From: JAGXRK01 sp963714415
Lineage (GTDB): Bacteria > Bacteroidota > Ignavibacteria > Ignavibacteriales > Ignavibacteriaceae
DNA: 64,000 nucleotides
Assembly (NCBI GenBank): GCA_963714415.1
Contig: CAVQOL010000006.1
Location: 62,001 to 126,000, forward strand
Direction: 5' to 3'
Part shown: one piece after another, positions 49,025-57,001 of the stretch
How positions within the stretch are numbered: position 1 is the first letter of the stretch
How the letters are laid out: the number at the start of each line of letters is the position of its first letter
Translations under genes and position numbers: made by a program
Notes under the pieces: model-generated
What the model saw: the letters and a program-made list of their open reading frames with translations, nothing else
Database searches by the model: none
What the model was told of the DNA's origin: nothing

Positions 49025-49055
49025 CGAATATAGTCTAATTATTCACGAAGGAAAA

Positions 49056-49538
49056 ATGAACTTAGGACAATCATTATTAGCAATTGGTGCACTGCTTATT
49101 TTATCACTTAATATCTTAAGAATGAACAACAGCATTCTTATTACAGATGAAGTGGTGCTTGACTCAAAAGTTGGAGTTTTAGCTACATCGATAGGGACAT
49201 CACTTATCGAGGAGGCTAGTAAACTCGCGTTTGATGAAAACACAAAATCGGATCCGATAGTGGATTTAAGTTCACTTACTAATAGTGGATCTTTCGGTCA
49301 GGAAGTAGGCGGAGTTTTTGATGACTTCGATGACTATCACGGACATATTCAACAAGACACAATTTTTACCATTCCATTTACTTCAGTGTGTCAGGTAAAC
49401 TATATCAACGCTAATAATCCTGACGGCTCCACTACAAGTAAGACGTGGCACAAAAAATTAACCGTTAGAATCTACAGTGATTTTTCCCGTGACACTTTAG
49501 AGCTTTCAACAATTTATAGTTATTGGTTTTTCAGATAG
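49056..49538 (+). CDS. Pseudopilin-like protein family A (A2)
   Basis: 160 residues: helix MNLGQSLLAIGALLILSLNI at the extreme N-terminus, then LDSKVGVLATSIGTSLIEEA and a beta domain with GVFDDFDDYHGHIQQD, positioned like the DDIDDY motif of A1 and A3. Sequence is otherwise clearly diverged from them, so this cassette is not a recent copy. One can align QSLLAIGAL directly with A1. First gene of an A-B-C unit; predicted membrane-anchored, outside-facing. Confidence 0.75.
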   Translation: MNLGQSLLAIGALLILSLNILRMNNSILITDEVVLDSKVGVLATSIGTSLIEEASKLAFDENTKSDPIVDLSSLTNSGSFGQEVGGVFDDFDDYHGHIQQDTIFTIPFTSVCQVNYINANNPDGSTTSKTWHKKLTVRIYSDFSRDTLELSTIYSYWFFR

Positions 49539-49547
49539 GTATTTATT

Positions 49548-50147
49548 ATGGGCATGAGTACAATATTAGATATACTTGCATCAGTTATTATGGGTGGTTT
49601 ACTACTCACCACTGTTCTGAGACTAAGTGATTCGGCTGCAGAGAAAAATTATAACTACAGCGGCGAACTTTCTCTCCAGCAAAACTTAGTAACAATAGCG
49701 CAAATTATGGAATATGATTTCAGAAAAATGGGATATTGTAAAATATGGGAAAACTTCCCTGATCCAACAAAAGCTATAGCATATGCAGATACTTCAAGCA
49801 TTAAGTTTTATGCAGATATAGACAATGACGGAAATATTGATTCCGTAAGCTATTACCTGGGACCGGTTTCAGAATTATCCGGTACTCCTAATCCAAGAGA
49901 CAGATTTTTATACAGAGTTGTAAATATTGAAGCGCCTTCGGGAGTAAACCTTGGTGTAACGCAATTTCATTTGGTTTACTTTGATGCTTTAGGCGATACT
50001 CTTAGTTGGCCGATAACACAACCATCTTTAATTAATTCTTACGAAATAAATATCCGTGTAGAAAGTGTTTATGCATACGAAGAGAAATATTCTTCTGCAT
50101 TTTGGAGACAAATACGATTAGTAGCAAGAAATTTAAGGAACAGATAG
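49548..50147 (+). CDS. Pseudopilin-like protein family B (B2)
   Basis: 199 residues, intact. The helix STILDILASVIMGGLLLTTV is followed by SGELSLQQNLVTIAQIMEYD and FRKMGYCKIWENF, aligning with the LQQNAKTLAEILNYDLRKIGY segment of B1 and B3. The C-terminal half is beta-rich and ends VYAYEEKYSSAFWRQIRLVA. It starts 9 bases after A2 and ends 11 bases before the C2 gene, which has a clear AGGAG site. Confidence 0.75.
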   Translation: MGMSTILDILASVIMGGLLLTTVLRLSDSAAEKNYNYSGELSLQQNLVTIAQIMEYDFRKMGYCKIWENFPDPTKAIAYADTSSIKFYADIDNDGNIDSVSYYLGPVSELSGTPNPRDRFLYRVVNIEAPSGVNLGVTQFHLVYFDALGDTLSWPITQPSLINSYEINIRVESVYAYEEKYSSAFWRQIRLVARNLRNR

Positions 50148-50158
50148 GAGATTAAATA

Positions 50159-51397
50159 ATGAGCGGCAAAGCAATACTACTTTTAATGGTGGGTTTCAGT
50201 ATGATATTTCTGGTTATAGCAAATAAGTTTAGCGGTGTATCAGGAAGAATGACGGATAACTATGTTGATTATTTTAGCAAGACAACTTCTCATAACATTG
50301 CTGTAAGCGGTGCAAATTTAGCAGCTAACGAAGTTTTTTTAGATCCGACATGGACTGCTGGTTACAACAATACAGATTATCAGGATGGTAAACTCTTTGT
50401 TACTGTCACCGTTTTGGATGCTTATAAAAATATAAGACAAATTACTTCCAAGGGCATATTTTACAAAGATACAAGTACTGTTCAGGTAACTTTATCTCCA
50501 AGTAAGTTTTCAAAGTTTGCATATTATTCAGTTAATGAAGGCGGCAATATCTGGTGGATTGATAAAGATACTGTCTGGGGTCCATTTCATACTCAGGACA
50601 AATTGAGAGCAGCAAACCATCCGACTTTTTTTGGAAAAGCAAGTTCAAAGGGAGGAATTCAATATTATAAAAATAAAAGTACGGATAAACCAGAATTTCA
50701 TGGAGGATATCAACAAGGCGTCGATCTTCCCATGCCTAAAGATGGTGTAGCTGCTTTAAAATCTCCGGCTCAAATGGATGGATTATACTTTAATGGAAAT
50801 TTATCCGGGAAAAGTACTGTCTATATGAAATTTGAGGGTGATTATCTTTTATATAAATATACTAGTGCAGGGACTTATAATGATACCCTACATTTACCTA
50901 CTGCTTCACCAAATGGAGTAATTTTTGTCGATAATGGTATTGCCAGGATAATGGGAACAATTAAAGGTGCTTATACAATTGGCTGCTCCGGGAAATCCGG
51001 TGGCAGAGGAACGATATGGCTCGATGATGATATTGTATATGCAAAAGACCCGCGAGTATATTCAAATTCTACAGATATGCTTGGGATAGTTGCACAAAAC
51101 GATGTTTGGATCACTGAAAATGCGGCTAATAAAAACGATATCAATATCAATGCTTCAATTTATGTTGAAGATGGTGGTTTTGGAGCTGAAAATTATTCTA
51201 GCAGAGTTGTAAGTGGAAACATTAATTTATTGGGTGGACTCATACAGAACACTAGAAATGCTGTTGGAACTTTTAGTGGTACTACAATCAAATCGGGCTT
51301 TGCAAAACAATACAGATATGATTATAGATTTATGGTAGCATCTCCTCCTTTCTTCCCCGGAACCGGAGGATATGAAATAGTTTCCTGGTACGAATAA
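50159..51397 (+). CDS. Pseudopilin-like protein family C, long form (C2)
   Basis: 412 residues, longest of the family and most divergent. The helix MSGKAILLLMVGFSMIFLVI is followed by TTSHNIAVSGANLAANEVFL, the same transition as other C proteins. The body has several Gly-rich strands (GGNIWWIDKD, DDDIVYAKDPRVYS, EDGGFGAENYSSR) like a beta-helix. It ends EIVSWYE, matching the SWWE of its relatives. Unlike the others it has no AGCCCTC terminator downstream. It may have a different partner or cargo. Confidence 0.75.
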   Translation: MSGKAILLLMVGFSMIFLVIANKFSGVSGRMTDNYVDYFSKTTSHNIAVSGANLAANEVFLDPTWTAGYNNTDYQDGKLFVTVTVLDAYKNIRQITSKGIFYKDTSTVQVTLSPSKFSKFAYYSVNEGGNIWWIDKDTVWGPFHTQDKLRAANHPTFFGKASSKGGIQYYKNKSTDKPEFHGGYQQGVDLPMPKDGVAALKSPAQMDGLYFNGNLSGKSTVYMKFEGDYLLYKYTSAGTYNDTLHLPTASPNGVIFVDNGIARIMGTIKGAYTIGCSGKSGGRGTIWLDDDIVYAKDPRVYSNSTDMLGIVAQNDVWITENAANKNDININASIYVEDGGFGAENYSSRVVSGNINLLGGLIQNTRNAVGTFSGTTIKSGFAKQYRYDYRFMVASPPFFPGTGGYEIVSWYE

Positions 51398-51692
51398 AAA
51401 TCTACGTATTGCTTTTTCCTTGCACCAATATTTCGACGGAAACTAACATTGAAGCTTTTAGGTTCCCAATTTATTGTAAGGAGTTTTCTTACTTCACTTT
51501 AGTATTTCTTGAGGTTAAATTTCAGTATCAAGCTACTCTTGAAATAATAACTTAATTCTGTGATTTATAAAAAACTGGGTTCAAAAAAAACAAATTCATT
51601 AAGCCATTTCATCTATAATTTTAAGATAACCTACTTCAAAAACTTCCCCGCAAAAACGTCTTCAAAATCTCAATTCGGACGGAGGAAATATG

Positions 51693-51713
51693 TTCTTGTA
51701 AATATTACTTAAC
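51693..51713 (+). promoter_or_regulatory. Putative activator site upstream of solo C gene C3
   Basis: TTCTTGTAAATATTACTTAAC aligns with TGCGGGTAAATATTACTTGAC upstream of C4 (53371). It lies 128 bp before its promoter, against 130 bp for the C4 copy, consistent with a shared enhancer position. Confidence 0.5.
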
Positions 51714-51820
51714 AGAACTAATTGTTATTTTTTTAGACCAACTCTCTCTAATAAAATGCCCTTTTTTATCAAAATTCGCAAAATTTATACAGTGAATTTT
51801 TCTAATCAGAAATCGTCGCG

Positions 51821-51835
51821 TGGTATAAAAATTGG
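51821..51835 (+). promoter_or_regulatory. Sigma-54-like promoter of C3
   Basis: TGGTAT-AAAAA-TTGG with GG-N10-G spacing. The sequence following it (GATGCTTATGGCACACAACC) resembles that of C4. Confidence 0.65.
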
Positions 51836-52032
51836 ATGCTTATGGCACACAACCGTAATTAAAAACAAATATTTCTTGTGGGAAGTATGCAAGGAATATT
51901 AACAACAGAGGGATTCTAAAATTAAGTCTTGTTTGGTGAATTAAAACTTCAGATACAGTGAATATCTGATTACCGACAACAAGAAAATTATGAGTTTATA
52001 AAAAAATTAAAATTTAGTTAAAGGAGAGAATG

Positions 52033-53094
52033 ATGGGAAAAAGTTCATTAATAATAGTACTAGGTATGTCGGTATTAATCGGCTTCTTCATACTTAGGTT
52101 GAATGCAAATTCAAGTGAAAATGTATCGACTACCTCACATATGTTCCAGCATACAAAAGCCCGGTTAATTGCTAATTCAGGTGTTGAAGTTTTTCTGGAA
52201 AAACTAAAAAACGATCCTACAATGATGGAAAGTGAATTTAACGGTAATACTCTATTTGGCGGCACCTATGATGTAACCATTGAAGGTCCTGAAGATTGTG
52301 TGCAGGTCACATCTTTAGCTTCATTTATGGGTACGACACATACTACTATTGTTGAAGCTGTTTTAGATAAAGTTCCGGTTAATCACCCTCCCGGAGCGTT
52401 ATACTTATCAACTGAAATCGTAACACAACTCGAAACAAAAAAATCTACACTCAAAGGAAATTTAACTATCGACGGCAGAAATCACACAATGGATGGTGAC
52501 TTAATTCTACCGGTTGAAGAATCAATTCCCGGAATAGCAGTTGACGGAGAAGATCAACTTGCAACCGTCTTGAATTTGTACAACGATATGACAATGGCAA
52601 CAATTCTTGGTTTGGGCGGTGATCCAAGTATTTCAATAGTTTCAGATAATGTTGATTGGACTGATTATGCACAAATGATGGCTGATAATGCTGATATCAA
52701 ATTGACTTCCGAAACGCTAAATGGAAGTGGTCCTTGGGGTACTGAGGCTGAACCACAAGTAACTTTTTTACAAGGAGACGACTTAAAAATAGACAGAAGT
52801 GTAAGCACTGGAGATACAGTACGCGGTTGCGGAGTTCTTATAGTGGATGGAGATCTTCATATAAGTTCAATTATGGAATTCAAGGGTTTAATTATAGCTT
52901 ATAAAGATACTGAGATAAATTTAGATCTTTTTGCAAGAGGTAGAATCATTGGAGCCCTGGTCGTCAGTGGAGAATCGATTAATCTTAATGCTGGTACCGC
53001 AAACTTTGAAATTCTCTACAGTTATGAGGCTGTTGAAAACATTAAACAATTACTTAAAACAAGAAGATTTGAAATCCTAAGTTGGTGGGAATAA
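52033..53094 (+). CDS. Pseudopilin-like protein family C, solo (C3)
   Basis: The ATG at 52033 is preferred over the adjacent ATG at 52030 because GGAG is 6 bases away and MGKSS is the family start. 353 residues: helix SSLIIVLGMSVLIGFFILRL, then KARLIANSGVEVFLEKLKND, NTLFGGTYDVTIEGPEDC, PPGALYLSTE, WTDYAQMMADNADIKL, and RGCGVLIVDGDLHISS with FKGLIIAYKDTEI. It ends FEILSWWE. It shares most of its sequence with C4, indicating duplication. No A or B genes adjoin. Predicted to be anchored in the inner membrane facing outward. Confidence 0.75.
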   Translation: MGKSSLIIVLGMSVLIGFFILRLNANSSENVSTTSHMFQHTKARLIANSGVEVFLEKLKNDPTMMESEFNGNTLFGGTYDVTIEGPEDCVQVTSLASFMGTTHTTIVEAVLDKVPVNHPPGALYLSTEIVTQLETKKSTLKGNLTIDGRNHTMDGDLILPVEESIPGIAVDGEDQLATVLNLYNDMTMATILGLGGDPSISIVSDNVDWTDYAQMMADNADIKLTSETLNGSGPWGTEAEPQVTFLQGDDLKIDRSVSTGDTVRGCGVLIVDGDLHISSIMEFKGLIIAYKDTEINLDLFARGRIIGALVVSGESINLNAGTANFEILYSYEAVENIKQLLKTRRFEILSWWE

Positions 53095-53113
53095 AATTCC
53101 ATTTTTTCTTTTC

Positions 53114-53138
53114 AAAGCCCTCGAACGAGGGCTTTTTA
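53114..53138 (+). terminator. Terminator of C3 (AGCCCTC-type)
   Basis: AAGCCCTCG/CGAGGGCTT with a two-base loop (53115-53134) followed by TTTTT. Confidence 0.85.
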
Positions 53139-53370
53139 TTTAAAACAAAACTCTTTTTCCCTCGCCTGAATAAATTTAATACTTAAAACTAAAAGTTCAA
53201 GTTGTTATATCCTATTCTGTTATTAAAGATTGACTCCCAACATTTATTGATAATCGACCACCTTCAAAACTGAATTTTATAACTCATTTCTTACAATTCT
53301 TAAGAATGAAATTTTAGAAAATTCCCAGGTTAATAATTCTTAAAAATGTTAATTAGATTGAGGAAATATA

Positions 53371-53391
53371 TGCGGGTAAATATTACTTGAC
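53371..53391 (+). promoter_or_regulatory. Putative activator site upstream of solo C gene C4
   Basis: TGCGGGTAAATATTACTTGAC, the clearest copy of the shared element, 130 bp before the promoter. The flank GAGGAAATAT is also shared with the C3 copy. Confidence 0.5.
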
Positions 53392-53500
53392 TGGAACAAA
53401 TATTTACATTTTGAATAATTCCTAATCGAAAAAACATAGCTCACTGGCTATAATGGTATAATTCAGAAAATAAAAAAAATTTTTACCAGAGTGCTTTTAA

Positions 53501-53515
53501 TGGTATGGTAATTGG
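53501..53515 (+). promoter_or_regulatory. Sigma-54-like promoter of C4
   Basis: TGGTAT-GGTAA-TTGG, GG-N10-G spacing as in the others. Confidence 0.6.
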
Positions 53516-53693
53516 TTGCTTATGACACGCAATCATAATTGATGGCAATATTTTTTTTGATAAGAATACAATGACTTTTAGCAACATGGGAAATTATAAA
53601 ATTGAGCTTCAGAAGCGGTTGTTGTTGATTACTGACAGCTTAAAAAAAGTCAGGTAATTATAAGGAATTTACTACTTAATTAGGGAGAATAAA

Positions 53694-54755
53694 ATGGGAA
53701 AGAGTTCATTACTAATGGTACTAGGTATGTCGATAATAGTCGCCTTCTTCATACTTAGGTTGAATGCTAATTCAACTGAAAATGTATCGGTTACCTCAAA
53801 TATGTTCCAGCATACAAAAGCCCGGTTAATTGCTAACTCCGGTGTTGAGGTTTTTTTGGAAAAACTAAAAGAAGACCCGACAATGATGGAAAGTGAATTT
53901 CCCGGCAATACCTTATTTGGCGGCACTTATGATATAATCATTGAAGGTCCTGAAGAATGTGTACAGGTAACAGCGATAGCCTCATTCATGGGTTCGACAC
54001 ATACCACTGTTGTTGAAGCACAAACAGATAAACTTCCTGTTTATCATCCTCCGGGAGCTATGTATCTATCAACCAGTGTGCTGTCCAATATATCAATGGC
54101 AAAGTCGACGATCAAAGGAGGAATAACTATTGATGGAAGAGACCACACAATGAATGGAGATTTAGTAATTCCAATAGCAGAATTGATTCCCGGAATTGCT
54201 GTTGATGGTCCAGACCAACTTGCCGAGGCACTTGATATGTATAACAATATGACTGGAGCTACAATCCTTGGTTTAGGCGGTGAACCGAGTATTCAAATTG
54301 TAGCTGATGAAATTAATTGGGCTGAATATGCTCAATTATTTGCTGATAATGCCGATGTTAAGTTGACTAATGAAACTATTAATGGAAGCGGACCCTGGGG
54401 CACATTGGATGATCCTCAAGTAACATTTTTACAAGGTGATAAAATAAAAATTGATAAAAGTGTATCAGTAGGTGATACTGTCAAGGGATGTGGTGTTTTG
54501 GTCGTGGATGGAAGTATTGAAATAAGTTCAATCATGAAATTCACCGGTCTAATTATAGCTTATAAAGATGCAACCATAAATATAGATTTAAAAGCAAGAG
54601 GCAAAGTTATAGGTGGAATGGTTATAAGCGGCGAGACCGTGAATCTGAATGCCGGAACAGCAAACTTTGAAATTCTATACAGCTATGCTGCAGTTCAAAA
54701 TATTGCCAAGTTACTTAAAACAAGAAGATTCGAAATCCTAAGTTGGTGGGAATAA
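53694..54755 (+). CDS. Pseudopilin-like protein family C, solo (C4)
   Basis: 353 residues, close paralogue of C3 (ENVSVTSNMFQHTKARLIAN, NTLFGGTYDIIIEGPEEC, WAEYAQLFADNADVKL, VKGCGVLVVDGSIEISS). It ends FEILSWWE. The ribosome site is GGGAG. The N-terminal helix MGKSSLLMVLGMSIIVAFFI lacks a charged leader and a Glu5. Differences from C3 are spread evenly over the domain, so both appear to be under constraint. Same unit type as C3 and C5, with promoter, leader and terminator of its own. Confidence 0.75.
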   Translation: MGKSSLLMVLGMSIIVAFFILRLNANSTENVSVTSNMFQHTKARLIANSGVEVFLEKLKEDPTMMESEFPGNTLFGGTYDIIIEGPEECVQVTAIASFMGSTHTTVVEAQTDKLPVYHPPGAMYLSTSVLSNISMAKSTIKGGITIDGRDHTMNGDLVIPIAELIPGIAVDGPDQLAEALDMYNNMTGATILGLGGEPSIQIVADEINWAEYAQLFADNADVKLTNETINGSGPWGTLDDPQVTFLQGDKIKIDKSVSVGDTVKGCGVLVVDGSIEISSIMKFTGLIIAYKDATINIDLKARGKVIGGMVISGETVNLNAGTANFEILYSYAAVQNIAKLLKTRRFEILSWWE

Positions 54756-54781
54756 AATTTCTATAAAAACTTCATCTTACA

Positions 54782-54803
54782 AAGCCCTCAAACGAGGGCC
54801 TTG
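54782..54803 (+). terminator. Terminator of C4 (AGCCCTC-type, one mismatch)
   Basis: AAGCCCTC/GAGGGCCTT with an AAAC loop. The last G of the right arm is replaced by C relative to the other copies and the T-run is poor, so it may be leaky. Confidence 0.6.
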
Positions 54804-54826
54804 TATGGTAAAAACAACTCGTTGAA

Positions 54827-54848
54827 TGCAATAGTTACCTAATAAAAC
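54827..54848 (+). promoter_or_regulatory. Possible activator site upstream of C5 (weak)
   Basis: TGCAATAGTTACCTAATAAA keeps the TGC...TTAC...AATA pattern and lies ~123 bp before the promoter. A weaker match than the copies at 53371 and 51693. Confidence 0.3.
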
Positions 54849-54949
54849 TATGTACTTTTAACTTCTAAAACTTCTATCAGTTTTTATTTGTTTTTTTGAT
54901 AGAATTCGAAACTATTTTGACTAATTATTCCAGTCATTTTTAATCCCTC

Positions 54950-54964
54950 TGGTATACAAATTGT
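54950..54964 (+). promoter_or_regulatory. Sigma-54-like promoter of C5
   Basis: TGGTAT-ACAAA-TTGT, GG-N10-G spacing. Confidence 0.6.
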
Positions 54965-55112
54965 CTAATTATGACAATCAATCATCATTAACAACTGAGA
55001 TGATTACAAATTAAGATTTTTTGGAACTCAATATTCTGATGCAATATATACTGATAACTGGCGGCTCAAAAAATCTATTCAGAATTTAAAAAGTTTATCT
55101 GAGGATAACATC

Positions 55113-56168
55113 ATGGGAAAAAGTTCACTAATCATCGTTTTGGGTATGTCGGTAATAATAGGTTTCTTCATACTCAAGCTAAACGCTAATTCAACAGAAA
55201 ATATGTCTGTTACTTCAAATATGTTTCAAAAAACACAAGCCCGGTTAATGGCTAATTCCGGAGTTGAGATTTATCTGGAAAAACTTAAACATGACCGATC
55301 ACTTGTTGATGACAGTCCTTTTCTTGGTAACAATCTTTTTGGCGGCACATATGACGTGTACATTGAGGATACAAATGATTTAATTCAGGTAACTTCTGTC
55401 GCCTCATTTATGGGAGTATCACACACCACAGTGGTTGAGGCTTCTGCCGAACTTCTTCCCCTAAACTATCCTCCCGGTGCAATGTATTTGTCTTCCGGTA
55501 CTGTTGCAGGACTTAAGAAAAATGCAATAAACGGAAGCATTGAAATAAACGGAAAGGATCATGATCTAAGTGGTAATCTTCTACCTGCTGCTCCAGTTCT
55601 TCCCGGAATTGCCGTAGATGGTGTTGTACAACAGACAGCCGTTATTGGTATGATTCAAAAAAATCATATTAATAATGTGGTCGGTTCAGGTGGTGTACCT
55701 AGTGTTGTAGTGGTTAATAACGCGATTGACTGGACGGAATATGCACAATTATTGGCTGATAACGCTGATATATTGATCAATTCACAGGAAAGTATGTATG
55801 GTTCTCTTAGCAACAATGGATCCTGGGGTACAACTGATAACCCAAAAGTAACTTTTATTAATGGCGACATTCATTTAACTAATTCTTCAACTGCAAGAGG
55901 ATGCGGCATTTTAATAGTTAATGGAAATCTTTCAATTAGCGGAACTATCGAATTCAAAGGTTTAGTTATAGCCTATAAGGATACCCAGATAGGTTTAAAC
56001 CTTTCGGGTAACGGTCTAATTTTAGGTGGACTCGTCGTTGCCGGAAATCAAATTAATGTTGATGTACAAGCTGGAAATTTTGATTTATTATATAGTAAGC
56101 CGGCGTTAGATCTTGTACAGAATCTACTTAAAACAAACCGATTTAATGTTCTTAGTTGGTGGGAATAA
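55113..56168 (+). CDS. Pseudopilin-like protein family C, solo (C5)
   Basis: 351 residues. The helix MGKSSLIIVLGMSVIIGFFI is followed by QARLMANSGVEIYLEKLKHD, NNLFGGTYDVYIEDTNDL, GVSHTTVVEASAELLPLNYP, PGIAVDG, WTEYAQLLADNADILI and RGCGILIVNGNLSISG. It ends NVLSWWE. It is a close, intact relative of the broken C6 in cassette 3, sharing long near-identical DNA stretches, which is a sign of recent duplication or gene conversion. GAGGA lies 9 bases before the ATG. Confidence 0.75.
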   Translation: MGKSSLIIVLGMSVIIGFFILKLNANSTENMSVTSNMFQKTQARLMANSGVEIYLEKLKHDRSLVDDSPFLGNNLFGGTYDVYIEDTNDLIQVTSVASFMGVSHTTVVEASAELLPLNYPPGAMYLSSGTVAGLKKNAINGSIEINGKDHDLSGNLLPAAPVLPGIAVDGVVQQTAVIGMIQKNHINNVVGSGGVPSVVVVNNAIDWTEYAQLLADNADILINSQESMYGSLSNNGSWGTTDNPKVTFINGDIHLTNSSTARGCGILIVNGNLSISGTIEFKGLVIAYKDTQIGLNLSGNGLILGGLVVAGNQINVDVQAGNFDLLYSKPALDLVQNLLKTNRFNVLSWWE

Positions 56169-56191
56169 ACTTATATAAAAATTTTATCTTA

Positions 56192-56215
56192 CAAAGCCCT
56201 CAAACGAGGGCTTTG
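56192..56215 (+). terminator. Terminator of C5 (AGCCCTC-type)
   Basis: CAAAGCCCTC/GAGGGCTTTG, 10-bp stem with AAAC loop. The longest stem of the set. Confidence 0.85.
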
Positions 56216-56332
56216 TTGTTTTAAAATCTATTCAATTGTACTTAAAAAAATCAGATTTTTTTTCAAATTAATTATCCTAAATGTTTAGATATGAGTTCTC
56301 CGAAATCTTTAACCCGTGTGCTTCGGAGTTAT

Positions 56333-56355
56333 TGCGGGTAATAATTACTTAATAC
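56333..56355 (+). promoter_or_regulatory. Putative activator site upstream of cassette 3
   Basis: TGCGGGTAATAATTACTTAA matches the C4 copy (TGCGGGTAAATATTACTTGA) apart from one insertion-like shift. It is 110 bp upstream of the promoter. Confidence 0.5.
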
Positions 56356-56442
56356 TATCAATCAATAAAAATTTCTTACTCTTTTGAGTAATATATTTTA
56401 TTAAATAACGGCTATTTGATAAGCAGTTAAAAAAACTGTCGC

Positions 56443-56457
56443 TGGTATAAAACTTGT
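56443..56457 (+). promoter_or_regulatory. Sigma-54-like promoter of cassette 3
   Basis: TGGTAT-AAAAC-TTGT, GG-N10-G spacing, with 39 bases between its -12 element and the A3 ATG, like cassette 1. Confidence 0.65.
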
Positions 56458-56496
56458 CTCTATTTATCACACAACAAAACGATACAGTGTCTATTT

Positions 56497-56994
56497 ATGG
56501 GAAGTATACAAACATTATTAGCAATTGGTGCTCTGGCAATTTTTTCTCTCGTTTCTGTGAGATTTAATTCATCGGTACTTCAAAACTTAACCGTGGAAGT
56601 TGAGAACAAAGTCTATTTAACAGCTTTTTCTCTTGCTGATGACCTTATTGAAGAAATCAAACAAAAAGCCTTTGATGAAGAAACCGTTGAATGGAGAGCT
56701 GTAACTACAGGTGAATTAACTCCCGCAAGCAATTTCGGAGTTTTTGATGCTGGGGAAACATCAGTTGAGTATTTCGATGATATTGATGATTATAATGGTT
56801 ACTCAAAAGAAGTCTCTTTGCCGCACGCAGAAGGCTATACTGTTATTTGTTATGTAAGTTATGTGAACGCAGCCGATCCTGATGTGATTAGTGGAACACA
56901 AACTTACTTTAAGCGGGTTACGGTTACTGCGGATAGTAAATATTTAAGTCATCCTGTAAATCTGTCATTTGTTTTTACTTTACATTCTAAGTGA
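56497..56994 (+). CDS. Pseudopilin-like protein family A (A3)
   Basis: 165 residues, almost the same as A1: MGSIQTLLAIGALAIFSLVS, VENKVYLTAFSLADDLIEEI, LPHAEGYTVICYVSY and a shared C-terminus HPVNLSFVFTLHSK. Differences concentrate in the middle beta domain (residues 65-95 and 115-130), so that the surface part varies while the N-terminal helix and C-terminus are held constant. First gene of cassette 3; 7 bases before B3. Confidence 0.75.
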   Translation: MGSIQTLLAIGALAIFSLVSVRFNSSVLQNLTVEVENKVYLTAFSLADDLIEEIKQKAFDEETVEWRAVTTGELTPASNFGVFDAGETSVEYFDDIDDYNGYSKEVSLPHAEGYTVICYVSYVNAADPDVISGTQTYFKRVTVTADSKYLSHPVNLSFVFTLHSK

Positions 56995-57001
56995 TATAAT
57001 T

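Larger units (their letters stand above)
48683..49055. other. Intergenic region before cassette 2
   Basis: 373 bases without an ORF. The right third holds the upstream element (48911) and the sigma-54-like promoter (49010) listed separately. The left part is AT-rich with no recognised feature. Confidence 0.55.
51398..52029. other. 632-base intergenic region with long leader of solo C gene
   Basis: There is no ORF. The putative activator element is at 51693 and the sigma-54-like promoter at 51821, leaving a transcribed leader of ~185 bases before the ATG. Parts of the leader are alike in the other solo C genes: TTATGGCACACAACCGTAAT after the promoter, and ATTACCGACAACAAG nearer the gene. The first ~290 bases show nothing recognisable, and no terminator for C2 is seen. 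Confidence 0.55.
53139..53693. other. Intergenic region before C4
   Basis: No ORF. Contains the putative activator site (53371), the sigma-54-like promoter (53501) and a ~170-base leader. The remaining part is AT-rich. The leader has TTATGACACGCAATCATAAT after the promoter and GATTACTGACAGCTTAAAAA near the gene, both resembling the C3 leader. Confidence 0.55.
54804..55112. other. Intergenic region before C5
   Basis: No ORF. Contains the promoter at 54950, a candidate activator site at 54827, and a ~140-base leader. A GATAACTGGCGGCTC stretch near the gene parallels GATTACTGACAGCTT in the C4 leader. Confidence 0.5.
56216..56496. other. Intergenic region before cassette 3
   Basis: No ORF. The activator-like element (56333) and promoter (56443) are listed separately; nothing else recognised. 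Confidence 0.5.

Noticed and set aside
53441..53470. A second TGGTAT at 53454 as promoter
   Set aside because: The downstream TTG is missing at N5, so it fails the -12 spacing.
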